Source of the DNA: Isoetes taiwanensis
Taxonomy: Eukaryota; Streptophyta; Lycopodiopsida; Isoetales; Isoetaceae
Direction of reading: 5' to 3'
Assembly: GCA_021234155.1 (NCBI GenBank)
Contig: JAJEKV010000001.1
Coordinates: 35,884,826 to 35,948,825, forward strand
DNA length: 64,000 bases
Shown: positions 34,314 to 46,115 of the stretch, in pieces
Position numbering within the stretch: position 1 is the stretch's first letter
Layout of the letters: the number at the start of each line of letters is the position of its first letter
Made by a program: the position numbers and the translations under genes
Notes under the pieces: generated by a model
Databases searched by the model: none
Told to the model about the DNA's origin: nothing
The model's input: the letters and a program-made list of their open reading frames with translations, nothing else

Positions 34314-35905
34314 TCAGGATACTTCAACTCGCGGTTCAAATGCCACACCCAAAACCGTACTGGCTTCGATGTTTTCATCAAGTGGGCATATAGGTAACCA
34401 ATGCCATGAGATTTCATTCAGATTACACATAAGCACATCAGTAGAACAATACTCATGCATGCAGACATAGTCCCCATGGCTTACACACATGAAATGCCCA
34501 GAGGATGACTTGAACAAATGCTTGAAGTACTCATCTGGCACATGGACAATTTCAAACCACTGTGTTTTTTCCTGATTCAACTGCCAAACATGGACACTTT
34601 TCAAAGTACCCAATTCTTCCAGACCATCAATGAGAAGCAGCCTACCACGTTGCGACACGAGATGAGGAGATGTTAAGAATGAAGGCAAGGAAAGTTTGAC
34701 ATCAATCCAGATTCCTTTGTTTAAATCGAACGCGAGCAATCCATTTAGGGCAAAGGAGACACAATATACCAGACCATTATGATATGATGCACCTCCAATC
34801 AGAGCTGTTCTTCTCGGAAGGGTGTGTGTCATGTCCCATAAATTTTTCTTAACAGTCCACATTATTTCTCAAGAGAATCAATCCTCTCACACAAATGGAC
34901 GAATGAATGAGGGCAAAAGGCTTTAGAACAAACCATAGGCCTGTCATAAAAAGGAAAATCCTTCATGTTCCGAAGCACATATGTTGCAGATGTCACATCA
35001 TCAAACACAACCCATGCTTGTCCTCTTAGCTTCTCTGTTCTGCACGCAACTATATCAAGAATCCTCCCACACTGAGAAAACAGGGCATATAACGACTTCT
35101 TCAATTCCGACACAACAAAAAAATGTATCAGTCAGAGCCCTAAAAGAAAAATGCTGCTCCTTCTTATTATAAAGTTTAGGCTGGAATTCTTATAGTTTCC
35201 CAATTTCATCTAGTAAAGGGGTTGTGTTCTTAACCACATGCAACCGAATGCTCTTTAGAGAACTAACAGTATCATATCCATCCACTAATACATCAAAAGC
35301 CATTCATTCGCTACTAATCAATATACTTCAACACGTATAGGTACCTGTTTTTTTTATTCGTTCGTGGAGATTCAGAGTCATACACTTGAGATATCAGAGA
35401 GTCCCCATCTTGAACTGCCAATATTTTGTAAGACTCCTTGTCTTCTTGCAAAAACATTCCTACAATATAAGGTGACCTCATAGATAACATTGGTGGAAGT
35501 CTTCTCCAAGTTCTAGCTATGGGATTTAAAAAAAAAAAAGAAGCATCCACTCTGTGACCCTGTGCCCTCTAAACACAGCAACCCTCCTGCCGATGCAAGC
35601 ACAAGGAATGACTTCGGCGGCCTACATTTTAAGAAAAATGAAAATGGCATAATATGCCATTTATTCTCTAAATCATATGCTGCAGCAATTCTTCTATGGA
35701 AATGATCTGCAAACATGAGAAAGAATGGTTGGCGAGCTGGAACTCTAGCACAGGCTTTAAGAAATGTAGGAGAATGTAAAACCTCATTCCACTTCTTGCA
35801 AACTGACCTGTCTAAAGACATCAGAAACCGGCAACCTAGCTAGAATAGGATCTATTAAATGGTCGGGAAGTTCTCTCCATAAGGACTTATCCATGTCGAT
35901 ATCTG
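34314..35905 (-). pseudogene. Captured F-box/kelch-type gene
   Basis: Minus-strand order: an F-box near 35885-35770 (LWRELPDHLIDPILARLPVS, then RSVCKKWNEVLHSPTFLKAC) with a one-base frame break between the two parts at about 35810. Next is FLVLASAGGLLCLEG, typical of F-box/kelch proteins. A segment NPIARTWRRLPPML follows at about 35525. After the RRM exon comes a C-terminal part (34862-34314) with GGASYHNGLVYCVSFALNG and WQLNQEKTQWFEIV. Intact genes of this type encode substrate adaptors of SCF ubiquitin ligases. The frame breaks make a working protein unlikely, although the C-terminal part is open for 182 codons. Confidence 0.8.
34862..35113 (-). pseudogene. Captured RRM exon of U1A/U2B''-type snRNP protein
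   Basis: The frame [40 protein letters not shown] and [12 protein letters not shown] matches the RNA-recognition motif of plant U1A/U2B'' proteins, with the RNP1 box RGQAWVVF. Similarity stops after the RPM position, where the next exon would start. The exon lies between two parts of the F-box/kelch copy, so it comes from a second host gene or was joined to it before capture. Confidence 0.85.
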
Positions 35906-36059
35906 ATTCTGCCTCAGGTTTACTGTCATATTCAATCTGCTTGCACTAAAGGGATTCAGAGGATATATTTTCTCCATATTGATGCGATTCTCCAATAAAT
36001 TTGTGCAGCCTACAGAGTTCAAAAAATTAGCATTTATAGACTGAGCTATCATGTTCAAT

Positions 36060-37250
36060 GCCAGTCTTTCTAAACAAATCTACTAACCTTGCTTCGGTTT
36101 GGTTCTTGTTGGTCCTCTGGCCGCCCTGCCATGCCCTTAGAAAAATGCTACGGATTTTAGAATGTAAAGGGAGAAACTAATGAACTTAGGGTAAAGAATT
36201 TGTTGCAAACGTTGCGTTGATCCGAGATCCTAGTTTCAAATCTAGCTTACTTTCTAGATGACAAATGCATTGCAAGAACGAGATATCAAATATATTTTTA
36301 CCAGATCATATTTTGGAGGTAGATAAAATCGCAGCCACAAATATCTGATATGCATGTAACAGAAAAGATGCGTCCGAATTTGTTGCCAGCAGGAAAATCG
36401 TCCATCTTCATCTTCAGTTCCGGCGCTAGGCTAGGGTTCCAAAGAGCCACGCGAGCAAAACAATCGCATGTGAAGGTAGGTCGCCAGCTATCATGATTTG
36501 GTTCGTAAATCCATTGTCCATTTCGATTTTAATCCTAACATCGGCTCATATGCCTAACTATGTGCATAATGTAACCATTAGCAGTTAGTCAACCTTCCAT
36601 CTATAGGGTCACCAAACAAATTTCCAAAGAAAGGCCAAGCAATCCACATGGCACCAAGGAATCATGTCATGATGGCAAAATATCAGTTTTATCAGCATCA
36701 CACCAATATGATGTAGCTAATAGAGGGTATTCTTACGTTAAAATAGGTAACCTTACTAGGCATATTGTATCCCATTTCACATACTAATTGTTGATCACAA
36801 CGTGCGAATGAGGTTCATAAAATATGTATGAAATACACAATAATCAAAAGATTCAAATCCATACACATCCTTTTTTGTGAGCTTTGTAGGTAACTTAATG
36901 ATCATATGCAAAAGAATTAGCAATTATGACGTGTTGGACTTGCAGGGATGGAACTAAAATGATGTGAAGCAGTGTGCACATGTCCCTTTGGCAGGATCAT
37001 ATTTTAAAGAAGGGCATAGAAAGGACAGAGATGGCTTTGTCATAGCAATGATTAACAATCTCCTTATAATATTCAACATTTGTTGCAAAAGATGATGTTC
37101 ATACGAGGAGTTTTAAGAAGTAAACACGCATAACCAACTTATGCCCAAAGAATGTTGGGCAACACTACTAGTTTACATCATAAGGTTATTGAAGGAAATA
37201 TGGAATAGCAACAACTACAATAGATATTATGCATGACGGTTGTTTCCGAT
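36060..37250. other. CACTA interior, non-coding
   Basis: AT-rich. No reading frame of interest. GC-rich sequence near 36400-36480 (GGCGCTAGGCTAGGGTTCC) resembles a 5' leader of the captured F-box gene on the minus strand. Confidence 0.4.
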
Positions 37251-37254
37251 TTAA

Positions 37255-37625
37255 TATAGAAAAAAAATAGTCGAAGATAATAGTCAAAGAATTAGTTAGG
37301 CTAATCATTAACTTGTTCGTCAGATAAATAGTCAGACATTTGGTCAGAAAGTTAGTCAGCCTATTAGTCAAACGATTAGTCAGCCAAATCGTCATGGACC
37401 ATTCGTCAGACTATAAGTCACATTATTAGTCACATTATTAGTCAATTCATTAGTCAAGGTACACGTCAGTTTGGACGTTAAAAAATTCGTCAGATGCATA
37501 TTAGTCAGTGTAATAGTCAGATTTTTCGTTAGAGCCAAGCATCAGCTTGTTAGTCAGATCAACCGTCACTTTAATCGTCAAATATACATTTGACAAATAG
37601 TTTTGGACCCTCTGACGATTTTTCT
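37255..37625. repeat. CACTA right subterminal repeat array
   Basis: About twenty TAGTCA or CGTCAG motifs. Most have the same plus-strand orientation as those of the left array, while the last 45 bp carry reverse copies (CTGACG). Confidence 0.9.
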
Positions 37626-38686
37626 GACGTTTACTAGTCATTCTCTTGTAGTGCAGCCTGCGAACCAGTAGGTTTAGCCTATTGAATCGCCCTTAGTAGC
37701 CAAGCAGATCCTGAGATTGACTAAAGAACCTAACTCTATGTATTAGATTAGTTCTCATTTCTTATGTTCAGATGATGGACGGATGTATTCTGTGGACTCA
37801 TTGTATTGGGAAGGGGGGTAGAGACTTAAAGCTTAGTAGATGATGCTCCTAGCTAGTCCCTCTTAGTGCATTACTAGATTTCGGCCTGTGTACAAGAGCC
37901 CACCTGGTTGTGGGTGAAGGGGCCAGACTGGCTTAGAATGAGGTTTGTGTTCTGACCCTTGACCGATCCCTCTGGCGTGTAAAGTCTACCGGGGATCAGA
38001 GTGACTAGGTCTAATGGCTTGCCACTGAGTGTGGGTAAGGCATGGGCTCGACACCCGTGGGGTGGTGTTCACCTTCCAATGGGTTAAGTCGAATAAGGGC
38101 AGTGGCTCTCTAGTCACCTTGGGTCAGCATGTAGATCTCTGGAGGGAGTGATCCCTACCTGCCCCATCGGGACTGGGGAGATGTAACCCAGGAATAGCCT
38201 CTTTGGCTATGCACCCCCGCTGGCTATAGTCGTCCCAACACTTTTCAACCTACTCGCAAAGTGTGCACGGGGAGGGGCGGATGGAGTAGACAACCCTAAG
38301 CCATGTTCTTATGCCAGCCCAATCTATTGTCATGATTAAATGCTCAAGACCGAACTCGAGACCCAAGCTAGTCAGTCATCCCCTGGAGTCTGAGCCTTGG
38401 GTGGGAACTTCCTTTGTATTGTGCTGATCTTTGTCTATGCAGATGTTGATGTGCCACCCTTCGAGGTGGGTATATGATGTTATGTTACTGACGTGTATGT
38501 TACACTTCCGCAGCTAGGTAGGCCCTGAGGAAGACGGGGTAAAATGACCCCTTCACTCTTCCCACTGTGGACTCTAGACGGTCACAGTGATATGTGGAGG
38601 GCCCTGTATCAGTGTGGAGCTGGTGCGGGGGATGAACTCCTGTTGGTATACGGTGCGGGCATCGTATACGAGTAGGGGACGTCACA

Positions 38687-39057
38687 AAAAGAGGCTTGCC
38701 TATCAATTGTGGATTGTGATCCAAGATAGAGTTTTCTAGAGAATTTTGGCAATGTAGAGTAGGAATGTGATTAATTGCCACATGGTTATATAGCATCTAT
38801 CATGGCAAGCATATGTTCTTCTCTCAACAAGAACCTTCTTTTCACCAAGGAAATCCATTATCTCTATGTAATTCTATCGTATGCATTTCAAAAACCAGAG
38901 TGAACCATTGTTCTTTCTCAAATCCTGCAACTATTTATATACTGCTTTTTAATCTGTCATCTCTACTTTCAACCATATTTTAATCCCCAACTATAATCCA
39001 TGTAAAATCAGTACTGTAGTGTTTCATTTTATTTATGATGCTAGCCCATAATGCCCC
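38687..39057. other. Spacer between element B and the solo LTR
   Basis: AT-rich sequence without a gene. It starts AAAAGAGGCTTG, so AAAAG would be the right target duplication of element B; the left side is lost. Confidence 0.4.
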
Positions 39058-40699
39058 TGTGACGTTCCAGGACAGTATACGGTCCCAGGACGTATACTGT
39101 ACTGCCTCGTCACGCGCACACGCCACTCTGACGCACGCTAACGTGTAGCCAGGTGGGTAGCCCTAGGGGGCAACGTGCCAGGGATATGTGCAACTATTAA
39201 TGTGCACATTTTCCAATGTACACATTAATGTGGGCACACATTTCCATGTGGCCACTTGATGCCAAGTGGGCCACACCTATAGGTGCAATTAATGTGCACA
39301 TTTTCCAATGTACACATTAATGTGGGCACACATTTCCATGTGGGCACATTTTGCCACCTAGCCATTAAAGGCAAATGGGCCCATTACCAATTATCCCACA
39401 TGCCTAAAGGGGATAATTGGAAACCCTAGCCAACCCCTTGTCTATTAAGGGAGGGAAACCCTAACTTGCCCAATTTTCGTTTCTAGGGTTTTGGAACTCT
39501 GTTTTGGCTGCCTCAACAGCCAAAACCGCCTCCCAGAACTGTACCCTTAGTTTCTCTTGATTCGAGCGTTTCAGCAGGATGGTCGAGCTCAGGTCAGGAG
39601 GAGTCCCTCAAGGATCAGGTATTTAGGCAATTTATTAGCTTAAACCCTCTTTTAGTCATAAAATCAGTAGGTTTAGCCTATTAAATTGCCCATAGCAGCC
39701 TTCTAGATCTCTAGGTAGCAGACTCTAACTAAAGAACCTAACTCTATGATATAGATTAGATCTTGTTCTTTAGTTCTCTTATGATGTATGTGAAGGATGT
39801 ATCTCTATGAACTCCTTGTATTGGGAAGGGGGAGGGTAGAGACCTAAAGCTTGGTAGTGGATGCTCCTAGATTAGCCTCTCTAGCACCATATAGATTCGG
39901 CCTGTGTACAAGAACCACACCGGGTTGTGGGTGAAGGGGCCAGACTGGCTAAGAAGGAGGTTCATGTCCTGACTCTTGAACGATCCCTCTGGTGTGTAAG
40001 GCCTACCAGGGATCATTGTGACTAGGTCTAATGGCTCACCACCGAGTCTTGGTGAGGCATGGACTCGACACCCGTGAAGTGGTGTACACTTGCCGGTGGG
40101 TTGGTCGAATCACGGCGGTGGCCCTCTAGTCACCTTGAGTCAAAGATGTAGATCTCGGAGGGAGTGATCCCTTCCGCCCCATCGGAATCGGGAGGATGAA
40201 ACCAGGGGAATAGCCCTTCGGCTATGCATCCGCGGCTCTGGCCAGTCCCGACACTTATCGGCCTACTCGCAAAGTGTGCAATGGGAGGGGCGGATGGAGT
40301 GGACAACCCTATGCCATGTTCATATGCCAGCCAAATCCATTGCCATGAATTCTGTCTGCAATGAACTCTGGAGATCCAAGCCGTCAGTCATCCCGTTGAG
40401 TCTGAGCCTTGGGTAGAACTCCCCATATGTATTGTGCTCACCTTGTTTATGCAGATGTGATGGACCACCCCTCGAGGTGGATATGTGTTTATGTTATATA
40501 CTGACATGTATGTTTACGCTTCCGCAGCTAGGTAGGCCCTGAGGGAGACGGGGTAAAATGACCCCTTCACTCTTCCCACTGGAACCAGTCACGGTTGCAG
40601 TGTTATGTGGAGGGCCCTGTATCGGCATGGAGCTGGTATGGGGGATGAACTCCTGTTTGTATACGGTGAGTGCACCGTATGCGAGTAGGGGACGTCACA
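39058..40699 (+). repeat. Solo LTR of the A/B gypsy family, with target duplication
   Basis: 1,642 bp from TGTGACGT to ACGTCACA (perfect 8 bp terminal inversion), flanked by GCCCC at 39053-39057 and 40700-40704. No internal element region follows, so recombination between two LTRs removed the rest. It is the reference for the full LTR length. It holds a duplicated block of about 58 bp (39196-39253 and 39288-39345) with the perfect palindrome AATGTGCACATT, and hairpins at both ends (39072-39100; 40659-40682). Confidence 0.95.
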
Positions 40700-40704
40700 G
40701 CCCC

Positions 40705-41998
40705 CCTCTGCCTTGCATTATTATGCGCATATACATTTATAAAACTCCATCTGACATCTCCATTAGTCCAAGTAATTATACTATGCCTTACGAAATTATC
40801 AATATAAGTAGAACATACCCTAATGTCGTTCCTTCAAGCTATTCAGGTATCAGGATTAGACCTCCCACTAGTAGAATCTATACACACAAAATTAGATCCC
40901 AACGTTCTTAAGAGAAAGCTAATTCCGTTGCCACTTAGATGGCAACCCTTTTATTGTTTTGGGCATAGTCATATTTCACAATTGTTTGGCATTGCATAGG
41001 ATTGTTATTTGGCTGTTTGAAGATGCGTCTGCAAGATGGAGTTCTAGACCTGGTGAGTAGGAGCACCTCTTGTTGAATTGTTTGAATTCACAAGGCCATG
41101 GGGAAGTTACTATGCCACAGTTCAGTTGAATGCATTAGTTGCTCAGAAGCCCTAGCATGTTGGAACACCCATGTTAAATTCAGGATTTTACATGGCCATG
41201 GAGGAGTCACCATGATGCAGTAGTAGTTTACGTCCCCAGAATATGGCTTAGGCTATCTCAAAGTTAAAGGTCTTTGTTGAGCTCTTATGTGATGCTTTAC
41301 TTTTTAAGAACAAGTATAATCATACTACATAAGAGATTTAAAATTTATTTTCAAGTTCTGCAAGTTTAAGCCAAATTCGGGGGAACCGTTGAATATGTGC
41401 AATTATAAGCAGAAGTATTTGCTAACAAAAGAATTTATGGCTCTGCAGGATCGGGAGTGGCTTTTATGGCATCTACTCTGATGGAGGGAAAAGCCTATTG
41501 CAAGAGGTTCTGCAATGGATGGATGCAGGATAAAAAGGTCCATTTGTGATATTCTGAATCGATACGCTCTTGGGCGGCCAGAAATATTTTCATCTTCCAT
41601 ATTGTGATGATAACTTTATTGCTCCTATGAAACTTCTGATAATATTTAACATGATTATGTTCAGATTTTTGAGATAGATCAGGAACTTTTCTTTGCAAGT
41701 TCTTGCTCAAGCTCCACTTGATAAAATCCATTGTATTTGATTTTATTGACAGTTTTTTCAATATGTTTTCTGTTCTAGGCATACAAATCAATGTATGGAA
41801 AACATGATTTATATGAAATTCCAAGTTCACATGTCTAAGCTTTTACTCTTCTTTTTCTTGTGAATGTTGCTTGGATTAACAAAATGTGAGAATTCTTCTG
41901 AAGTGCGTAAAAAGCCATTATTTTTCATTGCATTTGCCACTCCATAAACCACAAATGAGATACCTATCTTTGGAGAGATACATATCTTTGGAGTGATT
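40705..41998. other. Non-coding stretch
   Basis: AT-rich, without a convincing gene. Minus-strand frames at 41495-42063 are short, with unremarkable composition, and have no recognised motif. Confidence 0.4.
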
Positions 41999-42236
41999 AG
42001 GGGTGGCCACATGCAATCTTTGCTGCCTCCACCTCCGTATCTCAATATGATATGAGAGCGCATACCAGAGAGATGAAGAGAGGGGACCAGCAGATTGAAC
42101 TAGTTTTTGTGGATGCTCCCCCTGCCGGAGTGGAAGATGCAAAATTGGCCTTCGACTTCAAGATGGAGGCCTCCACCTCTTTTTTTTCCATCAAATATGC
42201 CGTTGAAGGCAAAAAAATGATCATGTGGCCACCCCT
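41999..42236. mobile_element. MITE-like inverted-repeat element
   Basis: AGGGGTGGCCACATG (41999-42013) and its exact complement CATGTGGCCACCCCT (42222-42236) bound a 238 bp segment. Weaker similarity extends about 25 bp further inward. ATT flanks both sides and could be a three-base duplication. No protein is encoded. Confidence 0.6.
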
Positions 42237-42744
42237 ATTGTCCCAACCAATTTGGAGGTCCTGATCACTTGGGGTCTCTAAAGGTTGTTGCACTGAGCCC
42301 AATTTGTGTGCAACACTGCCTTTAACTGTCGATGATTTCAAACCTCTATTGTTCCCACTAATGATTTTCTTACTCATCTAGAGATGGTTTTTCCCTCTTG
42401 AATTTGACAGCTTCCCTTTGTTCGACTGCTTCCATTTTATTTTTTCTTCAAATGCCATTCTTTGCATTCCTATCCTCACCATTATCATCGTCCAATACTA
42501 AATCGGCTCTATCTTTCGGAGGGGAAGCCAGATTTTCGTGCCGCACTGGGCCGAGGTCGCCGATGCAACGCGCCGCCGCCGCCACTCCTGCGCTCGCCGC
42601 CGCCAGCCGCCGGTACCCCCTCGGACAGACAAGCGCTCCCGCCGCCCATTGCTTTGCTTTCAGGCGCAGACATTGCTCCCCCTGCAACCGGGGCAGATCG
42701 TCGAGCGTCCACATCGAATGCCAACAAATAGGAACTGTGCCTCC

Positions 42745-43712
42745 GGATGGTGTCTTGGAACTGTTGGGGCTTCCCCTGGCAGAAAGGCGAGAGTCTCAAC
42801 TCTGTTGCACCAGATATGGATCTCATTTTCCTCATGGAGACATGGGAGCATGCGAGGGCCTGACACGGACCTCCCAGCTATCCGCATTTTCTGTTCAATG
42901 AGTGCACGTGCAAAGCGAGGGCATGGCGGCGTTGTTCGCTACTACCGCGGCAACCTTTGAGGCTTTTCCGGTCTCGTTGCACAAAAAGCGAGCACAATCG
43001 CTACTTGTGGGTGCGCTGCGGCAAAGATGACGGTGGCGACACTCTCCTCATATAAAGATGCTACTTTCCACATGCCGAGAGCAACTTCTATAACACTCAT
43101 TTGGATGTGGATCGATTGGAGCCCTATGTCGATCTATATGATGACATACAGCAGCACAAACAATTGGGCAGGGTTATGTTGCTTGGCGACTTTAATGCAC
43201 GCACAAGAGCCGAGCAGGTCCCAAAATTTGACCCCCTGGCAGAGGACGTCTTGCAGTTGAACCCCGCAGAGGTGGCTTGGTCAAGGATATCAGATGACAG
43301 CCATATTTCGCGCTATGGCAGGCAGTTGTCGTTGATGGGTAGTATCTTTGACCTGGTTATTTGTAATGGGTTGGCACAATGGCCGTCTTCCAGTTGCTAC
43401 ACTTGTAGACAAGAGAACCAAGGGGGCGGCTCCAGTGTGGTGGATTGTCTGCTGGTTGAGGAGCGGGATCGCACACGGGTTACTCATTTTTCCATCGGAT
43501 GCACACTTTCGGGACGAGGAAGTAGATTGGGACCACCGCCCCCGTTCATGCATCTCCATTGGAGGCTTCCAGGTGCTTTTCTTTGCTTCAACACACCGGG
43601 TGCCCCAATTTGCGCGCTGGACTACGACCAGCGAGGGACCTATGCTCACCGCTTGAGCATGATCTGGCGGGAGGCCGCAGCTCCCCACACTTCAAGAGCA
43701 ATCTGGCGGTGA
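42745..43712 (+). pseudogene. LINE endonuclease domain
   Basis: In changing frames: VSWNCWG near 42750 and DLIFLMETWEHA near 42820 (the catalytic glutamate box, usually LQETW). In the frame 43101-43712: YDDIQQHKQLGRVMLLGDFN followed by ART, the N-containing catalytic box, and SVVDCLLVEE near 43440, corresponding to the late D box. This is an APE-type endonuclease, which nicks target DNA for target-primed reverse transcription. At least two frame breaks (near 42860 and 43080) disable it. Confidence 0.85.
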
Positions 43713-44394
43713 CTCACCGCTTCGGACGGGGCCGAAAGATGCTTTGGGAGAGGCCGCTCACGGCGAACCACAGGCACTACCACCTTTCCCCGCAATAAAT
43801 GGTTTGATGATGAGTGTCGGGAGCTCAAACGCACACTCCGGCAAGTCACTGATCCCATCTCCCGCCCACAGGCCATCAGTCAATACCGCTCCTTTCTCAA
43901 GAACAAGAAGGCGGATACCTCGCGAGAACATCAGCAGCGGATGTTTGGTCTCCCCGGACCGCACCCAGACATTCGGAGAAGGGTCTTGAGCAAGCCCGCA
44001 CAGCCCACGGGGAACATCACCTGAGCAATGGGTACAAGATTTGCAACCTTTGTACGACCTCCGCCGGGGCCGCACCGATCCCTCCTGAGATAGGCATGGC
44101 TCACGGTTATCACGAAGGGAATGTTATCATGGGCCTACTGGCGTCTAGCTAATGGGAAGGCGGCAGATTTAGATGGCATGCGGCGTAACTTCAAATGGGC
44201 CGGGCCTCCACGGTGGCCCTGTCCCTCACGACATTGTTCAATAAAGCATTGAGAAGGCTTCCCTTTACGCAATGGACCACTAGCGAGTAGTGCCCATATA
44301 CAAAGCGGGGACCCTCAATGCCCGCCAACTACCGTACTATTATGGTCAGCTCTCTCTTTGCAAAACCGTTATCGGGCATCCTTGAGCAAATGGG

Positions 44395-44928
44395 GTGACA
44401 ATATGGGCAGAGGAAACGGAGGTGCGCAGCTCTTACCGCAGCAGGTTTCCGCCCGGACATTCCACCATTGATCATATCTTCACTCTGCGCACATTGATTG
44501 AGGATAGCAGGAATTGCCGGCAGAACCTGTACTGTTGTTTCGTCGATTTTGCAAAAGCGTTCGACACAGTACCCCGCAACAAGCTCTGGGACAGATTGCG
44601 GCAGCTGGGGACCCCCCTGGACTTGCAGAATGCAGTATATAGGCTGTACGAGGCATGCTCAGGCCGTATCACATCAGCAGCACAGCCGGTAATCAGTAGC
44701 ATTGGAGTGCGTCAGGGTTGCCCCCTCTCCCCCACACTCTTTGGCCTATACATTGATCAGTTGGAAGATTGGCTCTCTGAGCATGGAGGCGCGGGCGCAC
44801 ATCTCATGCATCACACAATCCGGCAGCTCATATATGCTGACGATGTCAACCTCATGGCCTATACTCCAGAGGACATGCAGTGTCACCTGGATGCTCTTGA
44901 CACTTTTTGCCAATTCACTGGCATGTGA
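44395..44928 (+). pseudogene. LINE reverse transcriptase
   Basis: The frame holds FPPGHSTIDHIFTLRTLIED, LYCCFVDFAKAFDTVPRNKL (catalytic first aspartate), GVRQGCPLSPTLFGLYIDQL and the active site LIYADDVNLMAY. These are the standard RVT_1 boxes of LINEs. The frame stops at 44928, one base before it would join the next frame at 44935 (TGMxVNLAKTRVL). The N-terminal RT part upstream of 44395 is in other frames. Confidence 0.9.
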
Positions 44929-44934
44929 GTTAAC

Positions 44935-46029
44935 TTGGCCAAAACTAGGGTGCTGCTAGTTGCATCGTCCCGTCAGCCAAGGCTTCCCACCTTCACCTAC
45001 CAGGGGCAAGAGGTAGAGGTAGCTCCGACCTACAAGAACTTGGGGATTGAGTTCTCAACTACCACCCATTGGGATGCGGCTATCAGGCTGCGGGTCACGG
45101 CGGGTTGGAAAGCACTATATGCCATGCAGAACAACAGCCACAAGGCAGAGTTGTACGCCTGGGGCCACCAGTCACATTTGTTTCGGGCCTTGGTTGAGCC
45201 GGTCCTTTTGTATGGGGCAGAAGTGTGGGGTCCGATGATATCCCTCAACACCTGGAATGACCTCAAACAGGTGCAGAAGACCTTCTTGGCACGGGCCCTG
45301 GGGGTGAAGTCCACAATTCCGTACCAGATCCTACTCCAAGAGACATGCTTTCTACCCCTTCAACGGGCTGCATTGGAACGCCATATCGTTTACTTCCAAA
45401 AGGTGGTCGCTATGGCTAATACACGCTTGCCCCATCTTGCTTTGGCCACAGCGATGGGTCCCCAACGCCTGAAATCCTACTGGAAAGACAAGCAAGCTCA
45501 GTGGTTCTCACGCTGGGGCGTGCAGGCAAACAGATGCGTCCAGGTCAGGACAAAGAAAGATCGCGAGGCACTTAAACTGTACCTAGATGCTACTTTCCTT
45601 CGCAAGCTCTGGGATGCAGAGGCTCTGACGCACGTTAAGCTGGCACACTATCAGCAGCAAGTCAATCCTAGGCTCACAAGAGGCCCACACCAGTACTTGT
45701 ACACCCAGCTGCCCATGAAGAAGCGCAGACTTATAGCTTCCATTCGCACGGGTGCACATCGCCTCCGCATTGAAACAGGGCGTTGGGCTCGGGAAGCACG
45801 AGAGCAAAGGCTTTGCCAGTGTTGCCACCAGGGCGCGATTGAGGATGAATGTCATACCCTCCAGATCTGCCCGGCATTTGCCCATATCCGAGAGAGGTAT
45901 GTTCGACTACTAGTGCCTGGCCAGCCGTTGCATCAGTTATTGACTACGGCGTCAGTGGGTTTGTTGGGGTCATACCTCCAGGAGGTTATGGATGCACGGA
46001 CTCGTTTGTGTCCTACGGGACGGTCTTGA
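44935..46029 (+). pseudogene. LINE ORF2 C-terminal part with zinc-finger-like motif
   Basis: 364 codons continue the polymerase: AKTRVLLVAS, TYKNLGIEFSTTTHWDAAIR (the thumb-like K-x-L-G box) and PVLLYGAEVWG. Near the end is CQCCHQGAIEDECHTLQICP, a C-C-x-H-C arrangement like the terminal zinc knuckle of plant LINEs and RTE-like elements. The frame is intact, in contrast to the endonuclease part. Confidence 0.85.
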
Positions 46030-46059
46030 ACTGTCCTATGCAATTGTACAGTGTACCAG

Positions 46060-46115
46060 CATGCTTATTACTGCTAAGGTTTTTCCCTCGAAAACCCTTC
46101 GGGGCGGGGGTTTTT
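46060..46115 (+). other. 3' hairpin of the LINE
   Basis: AAAACCC and GGGTTTT pair around a short GC-rich loop (about 46090-46115). It lies after the ORF2 stop and before the tandem tail, where LINE reverse transcriptases often recognise their RNA. Confidence 0.45.

Larger units (their letters stand above)
32947..37653. mobile_element. Non-autonomous CACTA transposon carrying host gene pieces
   Basis: Terminal inverted repeats CACTACAAGAGAATGA (32947) and TCATTCTCTTGTAGTG (ending 37653), with three-base target duplications CAG (32944-32946 and 37654-37656). This is the En/Spm (CACTA) hallmark. Length is 4,707 bp. The inverted similarity extends to about 30 bp (AAACGTCAGAA near both ends). Both subterminal regions are packed with TAGTCAGA/CGTCAGA motifs. 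No transposase is found. The interior holds an F-box/kelch gene copy and an RRM exon on the minus strand, so it is a gene-capturing (Pack-CACTA type) element. Confidence 0.95.
21961..38686 (+). mobile_element. Ty3/gypsy chromovirus-like element B with accessory genes
   Basis: Order: truncated 5' LTR (21961-22478), primer site (22480), palindrome pair and TATA, histone H3-like gene (23154-24484), second palindrome pair and TATA, second accessory gene (25194-26425), gag remnant (about 26900-28220), protease (28227), reverse transcriptase, RNase H, integrase and chromodomain-like end (to 31596), hairpin-rich 3' region, polypurine tract (32477-32487) and 3' LTR (32488-38686). A CACTA element (32947-37653) interrupts the 3' LTR. 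Without it the internal region is about 10 kb. The 5' LTR lacks about its first 1,000 bp, so the left target duplication is gone. The integrase lies after RNase H, as in Ty3/gypsy. Confidence 0.92.
32488..38686 (+). repeat. Element B 3' LTR, split by the CACTA element
   Basis: It starts TGTGACGTTCC directly after the polypurine tract and ends GACGTCACA at 38686. The parts 32488-32946 and 37657-38686 align with the solo LTR on both sides of the CACTA insertion. Net length is about 1,490 bp. A long hairpin, GTACGATATACGGTCT (32500-32515) with AGACGTATACCGTAC (32518-32532), lies at its start, and a 10 bp stem (38646-38655 with 38660-38669) at its end. Confidence 0.93.

Noticed and set aside
37186-37395. 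Frame with repeated LTN units
   Set aside because: It is the translation of the CACTA subterminal TAGTCAG repeats, not a protein gene.
42448-42960. Several overlapping frames on both strands in GC-rich DNA
   Set aside because: GC-rich sequence opens all frames; only the endonuclease motifs from about 42745 onward are supported.
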